Below are positions 8,401 through 13,456 of a DNA stretch of 13,456 bases, one piece after another (within the stretch, counting starts at the first letter, position 1; every line of letters starts with the position of its first letter). The stretch is taken from assembly GCA_029940245.1 (NCBI GenBank), contig JAOZRF010000023.1:1-13456 (forward strand), read 5' to 3'. A model generated the notes under the pieces. That model did no database searches. It was not told where the DNA came from and worked only from the letters and a program-made list of their open reading frames with translations. The position numbers were made by a program, and so were the translations under genes. Origin of the DNA: Desulfobacula sp. (GTDB lineage: Bacteria; Desulfobacterota; Desulfobacteria; Desulfobacterales; Desulfobacteraceae).

Positions 8401-8657
8401 TATCCAAAAATCTTTTGGAAAAATTAGACAAGCTCTACCCTCTTAGAACCAGGATATCAGAGATAGGAGACAGCGGGATCAGATTGAATGCAGGACAAAA
8501 GACCGGAGTCAAGGAGGGCCAGCGATTCAAGGTGATTGATAAAGATGTAATTCTAAAAGCAGTATCAGTTGAAGCGGACACAAGCCTTTCCAGAATAGTG
8601 GCAGGTAAAAATACTCTCCAGGAAGGCCTCCGCTTAGAAGCCATCAATGAAGAGTAG
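5466..8657 (+). CDS. Class III adenylate cyclase-CHAT protease-TM-TPR-CsgG/FlgT-C fusion protein
   Basis: Protein of 1063 residues from ATG 5466 (AGGGA 8 bases upstream; ATG 5469 directly behind it). An in-frame TTG at 5445 would add 7 residues but has poorer support. Order: (1) class III cyclase ~36-200 with metal-binding Asp44 (FSDICGY) and Asp88 (KTIGDA), adenine-selecting Lys84 and Asp141 (DVYGDVVNVASR), Asn148 and Arg152, all present, so adenylate cyclase is likely; (2) CHAT caspase-like peptidase ~230-578 with dyad His441 (HFAGHA) and Cys484 (SNACQS) and the final YGDPT; (3) KKR then one membrane span ~637-659, which by the positive-inside rule puts the N-terminal half in the cytoplasm; (4) about four TPRs ~664-800; (5) a CsgG-like domain ~853-990 and a FlgT-C-like end ~993-1063, both expected in the periplasm. 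It closes the operon with the sigma/anti-sigma pair. It looks like a transmembrane signal transducer with two cytoplasmic enzymatic outputs; its ligand and protease substrate are unknown. Confidence 0.85.
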   Translation: MMDDKTKEAGDKSNNIEGILRERDRLDQILSDRFKKEVVILFSDICGYTQYIDTKGDISGRAMLRRHNDIVLPQIKKHNGVLIKTIGDAVMVSFSTSLDAIKAAIEIQNDLYEYNNKSGAKDSIRVKIGINVGEALVEESDVYGDVVNVASRIQSEAGPYQILISRVVYDQVRGRDDILCRSHGTAKVKGKAENLELYRVVWGDEDILSDAAPKVRSYGAEGEKIARQPFKVLHLEVTREGERLKISACEQMTGEASTIRHYEEIPASIDWIEKQCLEMVNILNNASRRGSVPRDILVKLREVGQVFYDELFTHTVKEKIKNTTAEYLSLNLDDRLVQIPWELLNDGRQFLCQRFNMGRLVRTRQTVPGIKTRILAQPLKMLILADPKGDLKGAYAEGTQVRDHMDKDKDLIDVSLHSGEITSDFIKGKIRNFDFVHFAGHADYNSENPGESGWRLTKGTFKASDITKMGGAAAMPALIFSNACQSARTNEWALKGRFQDEIFGLANAFLITGVKHYVGTFWEILDEPSSYFALEFYKQLFLGKTTGEAIKNARNALIKQYGEENIVWASYLLYGDPTSNYMDQIKGVGEYDKPAARIPQEGKPGAARISNADAGVRASEEVIDFSGAEVSRKKRGWWAVAAGIILLVAVMLWGYPGLLRQGTQEYEKAALAYYSQGNFKEALNACNLIEDKSPDVRLPYLIAGNISLRKGDLNAAKASYQSALAATNGTDSQKAEAFAGLGRIASLQKQPDAALKYYQQSTDAAPESSMGYLSQALLLEDSGNYNQALGLLGKAGKFAPKDQALAAITRETRRKVALAGDQEKQERIDKMVKDLLESMKTPTRVLPSDNWTSPPLTLWLMDFVTHGYSLQEGDDRLLASAITDQIIQHSRVQIVERALLDKLLGELKLSSSKLADPGTALSLGRIIAARLIISGKIIYSGPQTQVSLRVIEIETGRISAAVSESFGSAMPASLLADKLSKNLLEKLDKLYPLRTRISEIGDSGIRLNAGQKTGVKEGQRFKVIDKDVILKAVSVEADTSLSRIVAGKNTLQEGLRLEAINEE

Positions 8658-8744
8658 GGTTGTTATGGTCTTTATTAAAATTTTTCTTGACTTGGGTCTG
8701 AATATGGGTCACGTCTAAATGGGGCTTGGGCAGATGGAATATGT

Positions 8745-8752
8745 GAGGAGGA
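8745..8752 (+). promoter_or_regulatory. Strong Shine-Dalgarno for the AAA/nuclease gene
   Basis: GAGGAGGA lies 7 bases before ATG 8760 and fixes that start. The gap before it (8658-8744) holds no clear terminator or promoter. Confidence 0.75.
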
Positions 8753-8759
8753 ATTAATA

Positions 8760-10541
8760 ATGAAATATCCATATGGTATATCTGACTTTAAAAGCCTTAT
8801 CACAGAGGGGTATTTTTATTGTGACAGGACAGATAAAATTCCCCTGCTTGAGAGTACCAAGTCTCAACTATTCATCCGCCCCAGACGTTTTGGCAAGAGC
8901 CTTGTTCTTTCAATGCTGGAAAATTATTATGATGTGGCAAAAAAGGACGAGTTCGAGTCAATTTTTGGCAATTTAAAAATCGGGAAGAATCCCACTAAAT
9001 TGCGCAATTCATATTTTATTCTGAAGCTGGACTTTTCCTGCGTTGATCCTACTGGAAGCGCTGAAGAGGTGAAAAAGGCTCTGTTTAATCACATTAATGG
9101 TTGTATTGAAGAATTTTATGCTTTTTATAATTATAAAGGATATGAACTGTCTCAAATAAAAATCAATTTTGATGATGCTTTATACTCTTTGAAATCCCTT
9201 GTCAGTTCAGTTCGCATGACTCCATACCCGGTTTATCTACTAATAGATGAATATGATAATTTTGCTAATACTATAATGATGGGTGTGCAGAGCGCCAAAA
9301 AGAGGTATGAAGCTCTTGTGCATGACGAAGGACCTTTAAGAACTTTTTTCAAGGCTGTAAAATCTGCCACTTCAGGTTCCATGTTTGACAAAGTCTTTAT
9401 AACAGGGGTTTCACCTGTTGTCATGAGCGATATTACAAGCGGATATAATATTGCAAAGAATATTTATTTTGAGCCAAAATTCAACGACTTATGTGGTTTT
9501 AGAGAAAATGAGGTGCGCAGAGTAATTGAACAAGTTGTGGCTGAATGCAGCTTTGACGCAGAAAAAACAGATGAAGCCCTTAATTTAATGAAAACATATT
9601 ACAATGGATATCGTTTTGCATTTGGCCTGGATGAATATATTTATAATCCCACATTATGTCTTTATTTTTTTGAGCAGTTCCAGGAAATGTGCACTTATCC
9701 GAGAAAAATGCTGGATTCAAATCTTGCCGTGGACGAATCAAAGCTGGAGTATATTGCCCAGATTCCCGCTGGAAGAGATCTTTTAATGACTCTGGTGCAG
9801 AAAGATCAAGGTGTTGTTTTATCAGATATTGAAGATCGTTTTGGTATTAAGGAGATGCTGACGGACAAATCCAAAGACAACACATTCCTGGTTTCTTTTC
9901 TTTACTATTTCGGGGTATTGACGATTGCAGGTGAGACAGAAGAATTGCAGGTGATTTTAAAAGTTCCCAACCTGGTTATGAAAAGTCTTTATGTGGAGCG
10001 GTTACAGAAGATGCATCTACCGGAACCGGAAGACAGGGATGATGGCAGGGAAGCGGCAAAACTTGTATATCAAAAAGGAAAGATGGCTCCTCTGTGCAGA
10101 TTCATGGAGGAGAGATATTTCAAGGTATTTCATAACCGTGATTACAGATGGGCAAATGAGCTGACATTAAAAACAGCATTTCTGACCCTGCTTTACAACG
10201 ATATTATTTTTATCATGGATTCTGAAACCGAGATTGGCCGCCGCTATGCCGACCTTACCATGATCATCCGACCGGATAAAAGATATGGCAAAATATTTGA
10301 TATATTGATTGAGTTCAAGTTTGTAAAACTCAAAGATGCCGGAATAAGCGCTGAACAGGCAAGGCAGCTTTCTGAAAATGAGTTGGAACAGATTTCTGAA
10401 ATTGCAAAGCAGATAAAAGGTGGTGAAAAGCAGGTGCAGGAGTACGGCAAAAAGCTTGAACAAAGATATGGAAACCTCCGGCTGCAGAAATTTGTGGTCG
10501 TAGCCCTGGGGTTTGAAAGGGTGTGTTTTAAAAAGGTTTAG
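8760..10541 (+). CDS. Stand-alone AAA-ATPase-like/PD-(D/E)XK nuclease-like protein
   Basis: Protein of 593 residues matching the widespread AAA-ATPase_like plus PDDEXK_9-type family. Residues 4-48 carry the family hallmark: YGISDF, YFYCDRTDKIPLL and the Walker A variant RPRRFGKS (40-47), which in this family replaces the canonical GxxGxGKS. Walker B is YLLIDEYDNF (159-168; Asp163, Glu164), followed by FITGVSPV (213-220). The C-terminal nuclease-like core has Asp498 (ADLTMIIRP) and Glu518-x-Lys520 (ILIEFKF), then a helix rich in Gln and Lys. It is about full length for the family. It lies 102 bases after the operon with its own strong ribosome site, and its codon use is visibly more AT-rich than that operon, which suggests separate acquisition. 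Members are often highly multiplied in anaerobic bacterial genomes; the biological role is not established. Confidence 0.88.
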   Translation: MKYPYGISDFKSLITEGYFYCDRTDKIPLLESTKSQLFIRPRRFGKSLVLSMLENYYDVAKKDEFESIFGNLKIGKNPTKLRNSYFILKLDFSCVDPTGSAEEVKKALFNHINGCIEEFYAFYNYKGYELSQIKINFDDALYSLKSLVSSVRMTPYPVYLLIDEYDNFANTIMMGVQSAKKRYEALVHDEGPLRTFFKAVKSATSGSMFDKVFITGVSPVVMSDITSGYNIAKNIYFEPKFNDLCGFRENEVRRVIEQVVAECSFDAEKTDEALNLMKTYYNGYRFAFGLDEYIYNPTLCLYFFEQFQEMCTYPRKMLDSNLAVDESKLEYIAQIPAGRDLLMTLVQKDQGVVLSDIEDRFGIKEMLTDKSKDNTFLVSFLYYFGVLTIAGETEELQVILKVPNLVMKSLYVERLQKMHLPEPEDRDDGREAAKLVYQKGKMAPLCRFMEERYFKVFHNRDYRWANELTLKTAFLTLLYNDIIFIMDSETEIGRRYADLTMIIRPDKRYGKIFDILIEFKFVKLKDAGISAEQARQLSENELEQISEIAKQIKGGEKQVQEYGKKLEQRYGNLRLQKFVVVALGFERVCFKKV

Positions 10542-10611
10542 TATTGTGTTCCCGGAATTCTAAGTACTAAAGGCTGAGTGCTGGAAGCTGATCTGTCTTT
10601 GCAGGGAACCA

Positions 10612-10782
10612 ATTTATAGTTCATTTTTTAAGGAAGATATTATCGGTTCTGATTTGGATGAAAAATATGCAACCGATGAATTTTTATCCGTATGCGGAAC
10701 TTGGGAAGATGACAGGACTATTGATGAGCAAAAAAAAGATATCTATTTGAGCAGAAAATATGATACAAGGACTGAGGGATAA
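10612..10782 (+). pseudogene. Remnant of a type II antitoxin-like gene (5' end missing)
   Basis: The frame is open from 10564 to the TAA at 10780-10782, but has no ATG or GTG start; a TTG at 10651 is the only usual start and has no clear ribosome site. Its last ~35 residues (FLSVCGTWEDDRTIDEQKKD, then IYLSR) resemble the acidic C-terminal tails of small antitoxins, which commonly read F..xxGxWxDDRxxEEIIxDIxxSR. The residues before ~10612 look non-coding in character. No toxin gene follows; the CAP protein gene begins 13 bases after the stop. I read it as a decayed antitoxin fragment joined to the end of the AAA/nuclease region. The resemblance is from memory of the motif, so the call is tentative. 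Confidence 0.4.
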
Positions 10783-10787
10783 GGAGG
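10781..10787 (+). promoter_or_regulatory. Shine-Dalgarno site fixing the TTG start at 10796
   Basis: AAGGAGG sits 8 bases before TTG 10796. It overlaps the stop codon of the antitoxin-like remnant. Confidence 0.75.
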
Positions 10788-10795
10788 TTTGAAAA

Positions 10796-11563
10796 TTGAA
10801 AAACTATATATATTTTTTTATGATAGCGGTCTTTTGCTGGATATTACTGCATCCATTTGCGGCTAGCTGTTCCGGAGAAAATGGAATGGATATGACAGTT
10901 GAGGAAAATGCAATTCTAGAATGGGTCAATGCCTTAAGGGCAAAGGAGGGAATTGCCGAGGTAAAGATCGATCCTTTGCTGAACCAGGTGGCTTTAGAAC
11001 ACAGTCAGGATATGGCTGTAAAGAAAATATTGGACACTGGCCCGCCAGTGTATCAGACACCCTTTGAAAGGGCCTCCGGTAAAAGGCTGAGTGACATAAA
11101 TAATCTGGTTGTAGTGGCAACGGGTACTCAGGATGCCCTGAAAAACGTTATTCAATCAGATACGGGTGCAATAGAAAAATTGCTGTCACCTGCAATGACC
11201 CATATCGGAGTCAAGATATACTCTGCCGGGGATGACATAAGATGGTTGACCATTCACATGCTGGAGCGTGCCATCACATTTACGGGTTTTAAGTTGGAGA
11301 CACGCGCGGGTGTTACCATGGGGAAATTCATTACAATTCAGGGTGTCACGCCGGTTGCAAAGGTAAAGGTTGATATGATCTTTGATGGGGATATGGATAC
11401 AGAAGACTATGACCGCACAAAGATTGTCATTCCGGATTCAAAAGAGAGTTTTTCCGTGAGTTTTGATTTTGATCTCGGGGATGGGCAGTATGGTTTCCTG
11501 TTTTGGGTTTATGAAAACGGACAATATAGAAAGAGCAACTATTTTCATATTAAGGTCAACTAA
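10796..11563 (+). CDS. Diverged CAP/SCP-family exported protein
   Basis: Exported protein of 255 residues. The N-terminus has a hydrophobic segment (~5-22) ending AASC at 22-25; with Ala at -3 this is only a marginal lipobox, so either a lipoprotein (Cys25) or an ordinary signal peptide is possible. Residues ~36-160 follow the bacterial CAP (SCP/PR-1-like) pattern: ILEWVNALRAKEGI, then DPLLNQVALEHSQDMA, then THIGVKIY. His69 of EHSQDMA is the conserved cavity histidine, but the usual FSH segment shortly after it is absent and replaced by ILDTGP. Residues ~165-255 form a beta-rich C-terminal domain. The stop codon is directly followed by the ATG of the transglutaminase-like gene, so the two are co-expressed and probably act together outside the cytoplasm. 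CAP proteins bind lipids or act on cell-wall or protein targets in different lineages; none is evident here. Confidence 0.75.
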   Translation: MKNYIYFFMIAVFCWILLHPFAASCSGENGMDMTVEENAILEWVNALRAKEGIAEVKIDPLLNQVALEHSQDMAVKKILDTGPPVYQTPFERASGKRLSDINNLVVVATGTQDALKNVIQSDTGAIEKLLSPAMTHIGVKIYSAGDDIRWLTIHMLERAITFTGFKLETRAGVTMGKFITIQGVTPVAKVKVDMIFDGDMDTEDYDRTKIVIPDSKESFSVSFDFDLGDGQYGFLFWVYENGQYRKSNYFHIKVN

Positions 11564-12904
11564 ATGAAAAAATATATTATACTTTTATTTTTTATATGGA
11601 TTGCTGCAGGCATAAGCAACACTGCCTCGGCTAATATTTATTATTATTCCGGAACCATGGATGCAGCCTTTACTATGGAAGAGAATACTGCGATTTCCAT
11701 GCCTGACGGGGTCACAAAGTTTATTTACAACTATTCACTTCCCCAGAATTATGATTACAGCGTTAACAGCCAGAGTGCGGATTCTCCTCAAATTCTTTTC
11801 AATCCTCAGCCAAGTTCATCTGAAATCAAGACTGATGAATTTGGAAATAAATACGCTGAACTGATCTGGAACAACCCTGCATCTGGAACTATTACCGGTA
11901 CAGTCACATATTCCATTAATACCACGGCAGACTGGGATAAATTTGTGACAAGCGATCTGTTTCCAGTTAAAAGCAATCTAATTCCCCAGGATGTTGCGCA
12001 GTTCCTGGAGGCCACAGACCAGGTTCAGTCGGACAATGCCATGATTAAGTTACTGGCTGACGACCTGACCTATGACCCTGGTCAGCAGTGGCAGGCAGTA
12101 ACTGCCATATGCGGATGGGTCATGGATAATATTACTTATGGGACAAATTCGAATATTGATGCAGTTTCCACCTACACTGATAAAGTTGGCGTCTGCTCAA
12201 ATTATTCTCATTTGGCCTGTGCTATTTTGAGGGCTGCGGGAATTCCGGCAAGGTTTGTGGGCGGCCGTGCCTTGTCCAAATCCTATTCTTTGCCCTATCA
12301 AGGTGGAAGCAGCTTTTCAGGAGTCGACTGGAGTCCAAGTCTTCATGCCTGGATAGAGGTCTATTATCCATCGCTTGGATGGGTTCCCTACGAACCCCAG
12401 AGAGATCTTCATCATATAGACACCCACCGAATAACCCATGGAGCGGGAACGGATAACAGCAGTCTTATTTTCGGATCATCACAATGGTTTTATATGGGTG
12501 TTCCTCCTTCTTCATATCCGAGCATTTCTTCAGGTCCGGACACAATTACCTGGAATACTGATAATATTGATCTTGCCTATGTAAAAGAGAGTGATGAAAT
12601 TAATGCCACGGCTTTCAGTACCCCTGTTACTTTCATCTCTTCTAAAACTGTTAACCTGTCTTTAAACAAAGGTTGGAACCTGTTGAGTTCTGATATCGCA
12701 TTCAGCGTGACAGACAAGCTATCTGACGACTCCAAGTTTGCCAGCGTGTGGAAGTGGGAAGGCGGGGGCTGGGCCGTCTATCTGCCGGGTGAAGATGACG
12801 GTGGCGCTGACTATGCAGACAGTAAGGGCTTTACCGTACTTTCAAATATTGAGCCGGGAGAAGGGTGCTGGGTGAATGCAACACAGCAGACTACATTGGA
12901 TTGA
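11564..12904 (+). CDS. Secreted transglutaminase-like (cysteine peptidase fold) protein with C-terminal Trp-rich repeat
   Basis: Exported protein of 446 residues beginning at the base after the previous stop. The signal peptide is ~1-23 with cleavage after ASA. Residues ~28-135 form a beta-rich domain, as often precedes transglutaminase cores. The core (~155-300) matches the transglutaminase-like superfamily: WVMDNITYG, nucleophile Cys211 in GVCSNYS, AAGIPARFVGG, His261 in LHAWIEVYY, then GWVPYEP. The third catalytic position is Glu277, where the family normally has Asp. Bacterial members are peptidases, amidases or cross-linking enzymes, and the substrate cannot be told from sequence. Residues 370-446 are one Trp-rich repeat ending NATQQTTLD, nearly the same ending as the gene at the left edge. 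The shared C-terminal tail suggests a common anchoring, binding or sorting module. No terminator with a T-run follows. Confidence 0.82.
   Translation: MKKYIILLFFIWIAAGISNTASANIYYYSGTMDAAFTMEENTAISMPDGVTKFIYNYSLPQNYDYSVNSQSADSPQILFNPQPSSSEIKTDEFGNKYAELIWNNPASGTITGTVTYSINTTADWDKFVTSDLFPVKSNLIPQDVAQFLEATDQVQSDNAMIKLLADDLTYDPGQQWQAVTAICGWVMDNITYGTNSNIDAVSTYTDKVGVCSNYSHLACAILRAAGIPARFVGGRALSKSYSLPYQGGSSFSGVDWSPSLHAWIEVYYPSLGWVPYEPQRDLHHIDTHRITHGAGTDNSSLIFGSSQWFYMGVPPSSYPSISSGPDTITWNTDNIDLAYVKESDEINATAFSTPVTFISSKTVNLSLNKGWNLLSSDIAFSVTDKLSDDSKFASVWKWEGGGWAVYLPGEDDGGADYADSKGFTVLSNIEPGEGCWVNATQQTTLD
12671..12901 (+). repeat. Trp-rich repeat unit 3
   Basis: It opens GWNLLSSD as in type A, then has VWKWEGGGWAVYLPG and a PGEGCWVNATQQ ending as in the type B unit at 279. 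It therefore looks like an A front joined to a B end. It shares the 19-base identical stretch (12742-12760) with the units at 12 and 13083. Confidence 0.78.
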
Positions 12905-12951
12905 TTCAAGTTTCACTTGGCAGGATCAGACCATGAAAACCAAAGATCTAA

Positions 12952-13083
12952 CCTGGGACCAGTTCATAATATAATAAGGAAACTAATAGATTATTATGAA
13001 AAAACTGTTTTTATCTATATTATTAATTCTTGTAATATGCGCACCATCCCTGGCGGATGAATTTAAGATTGAACTGGTCCAGG
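12952..13083. repeat. Long-spaced imperfect inverted repeat around the start of the last gene
   Basis: CCTGGGACCAGTTC (12952-12965) is the reverse complement of GAACTGGTCCAGG (13071-13083) apart from one extra G; 10 bases are perfect (12956-12965 with 13071-13080). The arms enclose the AAGGA at 12976-12980, the ATG at 12996 and the signal-peptide codons. In RNA they could pair and hold the start region in a large loop. Confidence 0.5.
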
Positions 13084-13456
13084 GCTGGAATTTGAAAAGC
13101 TCCAGGATTGCCATTACTATTGCTGATACCTTTTCCAGTTCTGATAGCTTTGCCAGCGTGTGGAAGTGGGAAAATGGCGGTTGGGCAGTCTATCTGCCGG
13201 GTGAAGAAACACAAGGAGGCTATGCGGAGTCAAAAGGCTTCACCACATTTTCAACGATAAGTCCGGGCGAGGGTTTCTGGGTAAACAGCAAGGGAACCCA
13301 GACCAGTGTAACGATAACTGGTACACAGGTGGATATCGATACCATATCCATGGTAGATGGCTGGAATTTGAAAGGTCTTAAAGCAGAAAGCTCCATAATA
13401 GTTTCCTCCCTTTTTGCAAATTCAACAAAATTTGCCAGTGTTTGGAAATGGGAGAG
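12996..13456 (+). CDS. Secreted Trp-rich two-repeat protein (3' partial)
   Basis: Open from ATG 12996 to the window edge (153 full codons, no stop), so the 3' end is missing. The N-terminus MKKLFLSILLILVICAPSLA is a clean signal peptide with likely cleavage after SLA (residue 20). A type A repeat follows (GWNLKSSR, VWKWENGGWAVYLPG, PGEGFWVNS; residues 30-98), then a Thr/Val-rich linker and the start of a type B repeat (GWNLKGLK, VWKWE; from residue 122). This A-linker-B layout copies the partial gene at the left edge, so the two are paralogues. The repeat starts only ten residues after the signal peptide, so the protein may consist mostly of repeats. AAGGA (12976-12980) lies 15 bases before the ATG, too far for a normal ribosome site, and a TAG at 12987 bars an in-frame upstream ATG. 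A TATAAT at 12970-12975 could be a -10 element, but no good -35 element accompanies it. Confidence 0.75.
   Translation, partial: MKKLFLSILLILVICAPSLADEFKIELVQGWNLKSSRIAITIADTFSSSDSFASVWKWENGGWAVYLPGEETQGGYAESKGFTTFSTISPGEGFWVNSKGTQTSVTITGTQVDIDTISMVDGWNLKGLKAESSIIVSSLFANSTKFASVWKWE
13083..13289 (+). repeat. Trp-rich repeat unit 4 (type A)
   Basis: Type A unit, GWNLKSSR to PGEGFWVNS. It contains the same 19-base stretch (13154-13172) found in the units at 12 and 12671. Confidence 0.75.
13359..13456 (+). repeat. Trp-rich repeat unit 5 (type B, cut by window end)
   Basis: It opens GWNLKGLK like the type B unit at 279 and reaches FASVWKWE before the window stops. Confidence 0.7.

Noticed and set aside
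8687..8720. TTGACT at 8687-8692 as a -35 element for the AAA/nuclease gene
   Set aside because: No acceptable -10 lies 16-18 bases downstream; the nearest AT-rich match (CTAAAT, 8715-8720) is 22 bases away.
12907..12919. Small hairpin CAAGT-TTC-ACTTG after the transglutaminase-like gene as a terminator
   Set aside because: The stem is only 5 bp and no T-run follows.
1..13456. CRISPR array, tRNA or rRNA gene, insertion sequence
   Set aside because: The repeats present are coding and of domain size, not short regular spacers; no cloverleaf, rRNA-like segment, transposase or terminal inverted repeats were recognised.

Overview
The window reads as a Gram-negative, medium-GC bacterial chromosome segment in which every supported gene lies on the + strand. 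An outer-membrane beta-barrel protein, a lipoprotein with a clear lipobox and several Sec-exported proteins show a double membrane. The domain repertoire (class III cyclase, CHAT, TPR, CsgG/FlgT-like domains, a stand-alone AAA/PD-(D/E)XK protein, Trp-rich 'GWNL...WKWE..WAVYLPG' repeats) reminds me of Desulfobacterota such as Desulfobacteraceae. That assignment is inference; there is no rRNA or other marker gene here.

Region 1 (3-587) is the 3' end of a gene for a secreted repeat protein, closed by a good intrinsic terminator. Region 2 (707-8657) is a compact five-gene operon and the core of the window: a PorV/FadL-like outer-membrane protein; a lipoprotein with TPR, Ig-like, CsgG-like and FlgT-C-like parts; an ECF sigma factor; a soluble zinc-finger anti-sigma-like protein; and a 1063-residue inner-membrane protein joining a class III adenylate cyclase, a CHAT protease, one membrane span, TPRs and a second CsgG/FlgT-C-like module. 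The start and stop codons of the lipoprotein and sigma genes overlap, as do those of the anti-sigma and cyclase-CHAT genes, so the genes look translationally coupled.

Region 3 (8760-10782) is AT-rich and looks acquired: a lone AAA-ATPase/PD-(D/E)XK protein followed by what looks like the 5'-truncated remnant of an antitoxin gene. Region 4 (10796-13456) encodes exported proteins: a diverged CAP/SCP protein, a transglutaminase-like protein that ends in a Trp-rich repeat, and the 5' end of another two-repeat protein running off the window.

Working model (inference): the outer-membrane protein, the lipoprotein and the periplasmic half of the large protein form a trans-envelope sensor. A signal passes through the single membrane span to the cytoplasmic cyclase and CHAT domains. 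CHAT may then cleave the adjacent soluble anti-sigma protein and free the ECF sigma factor, while the cyclase makes cAMP. The logic resembles the CHAT protease-sigma factor circuit of type III-E CRISPR (Csx29/Csx30/CASP-sigma), but without CRISPR and with an envelope input. The Trp-rich repeat genes at both ends of the window are closely related direct repeats that bracket the system.
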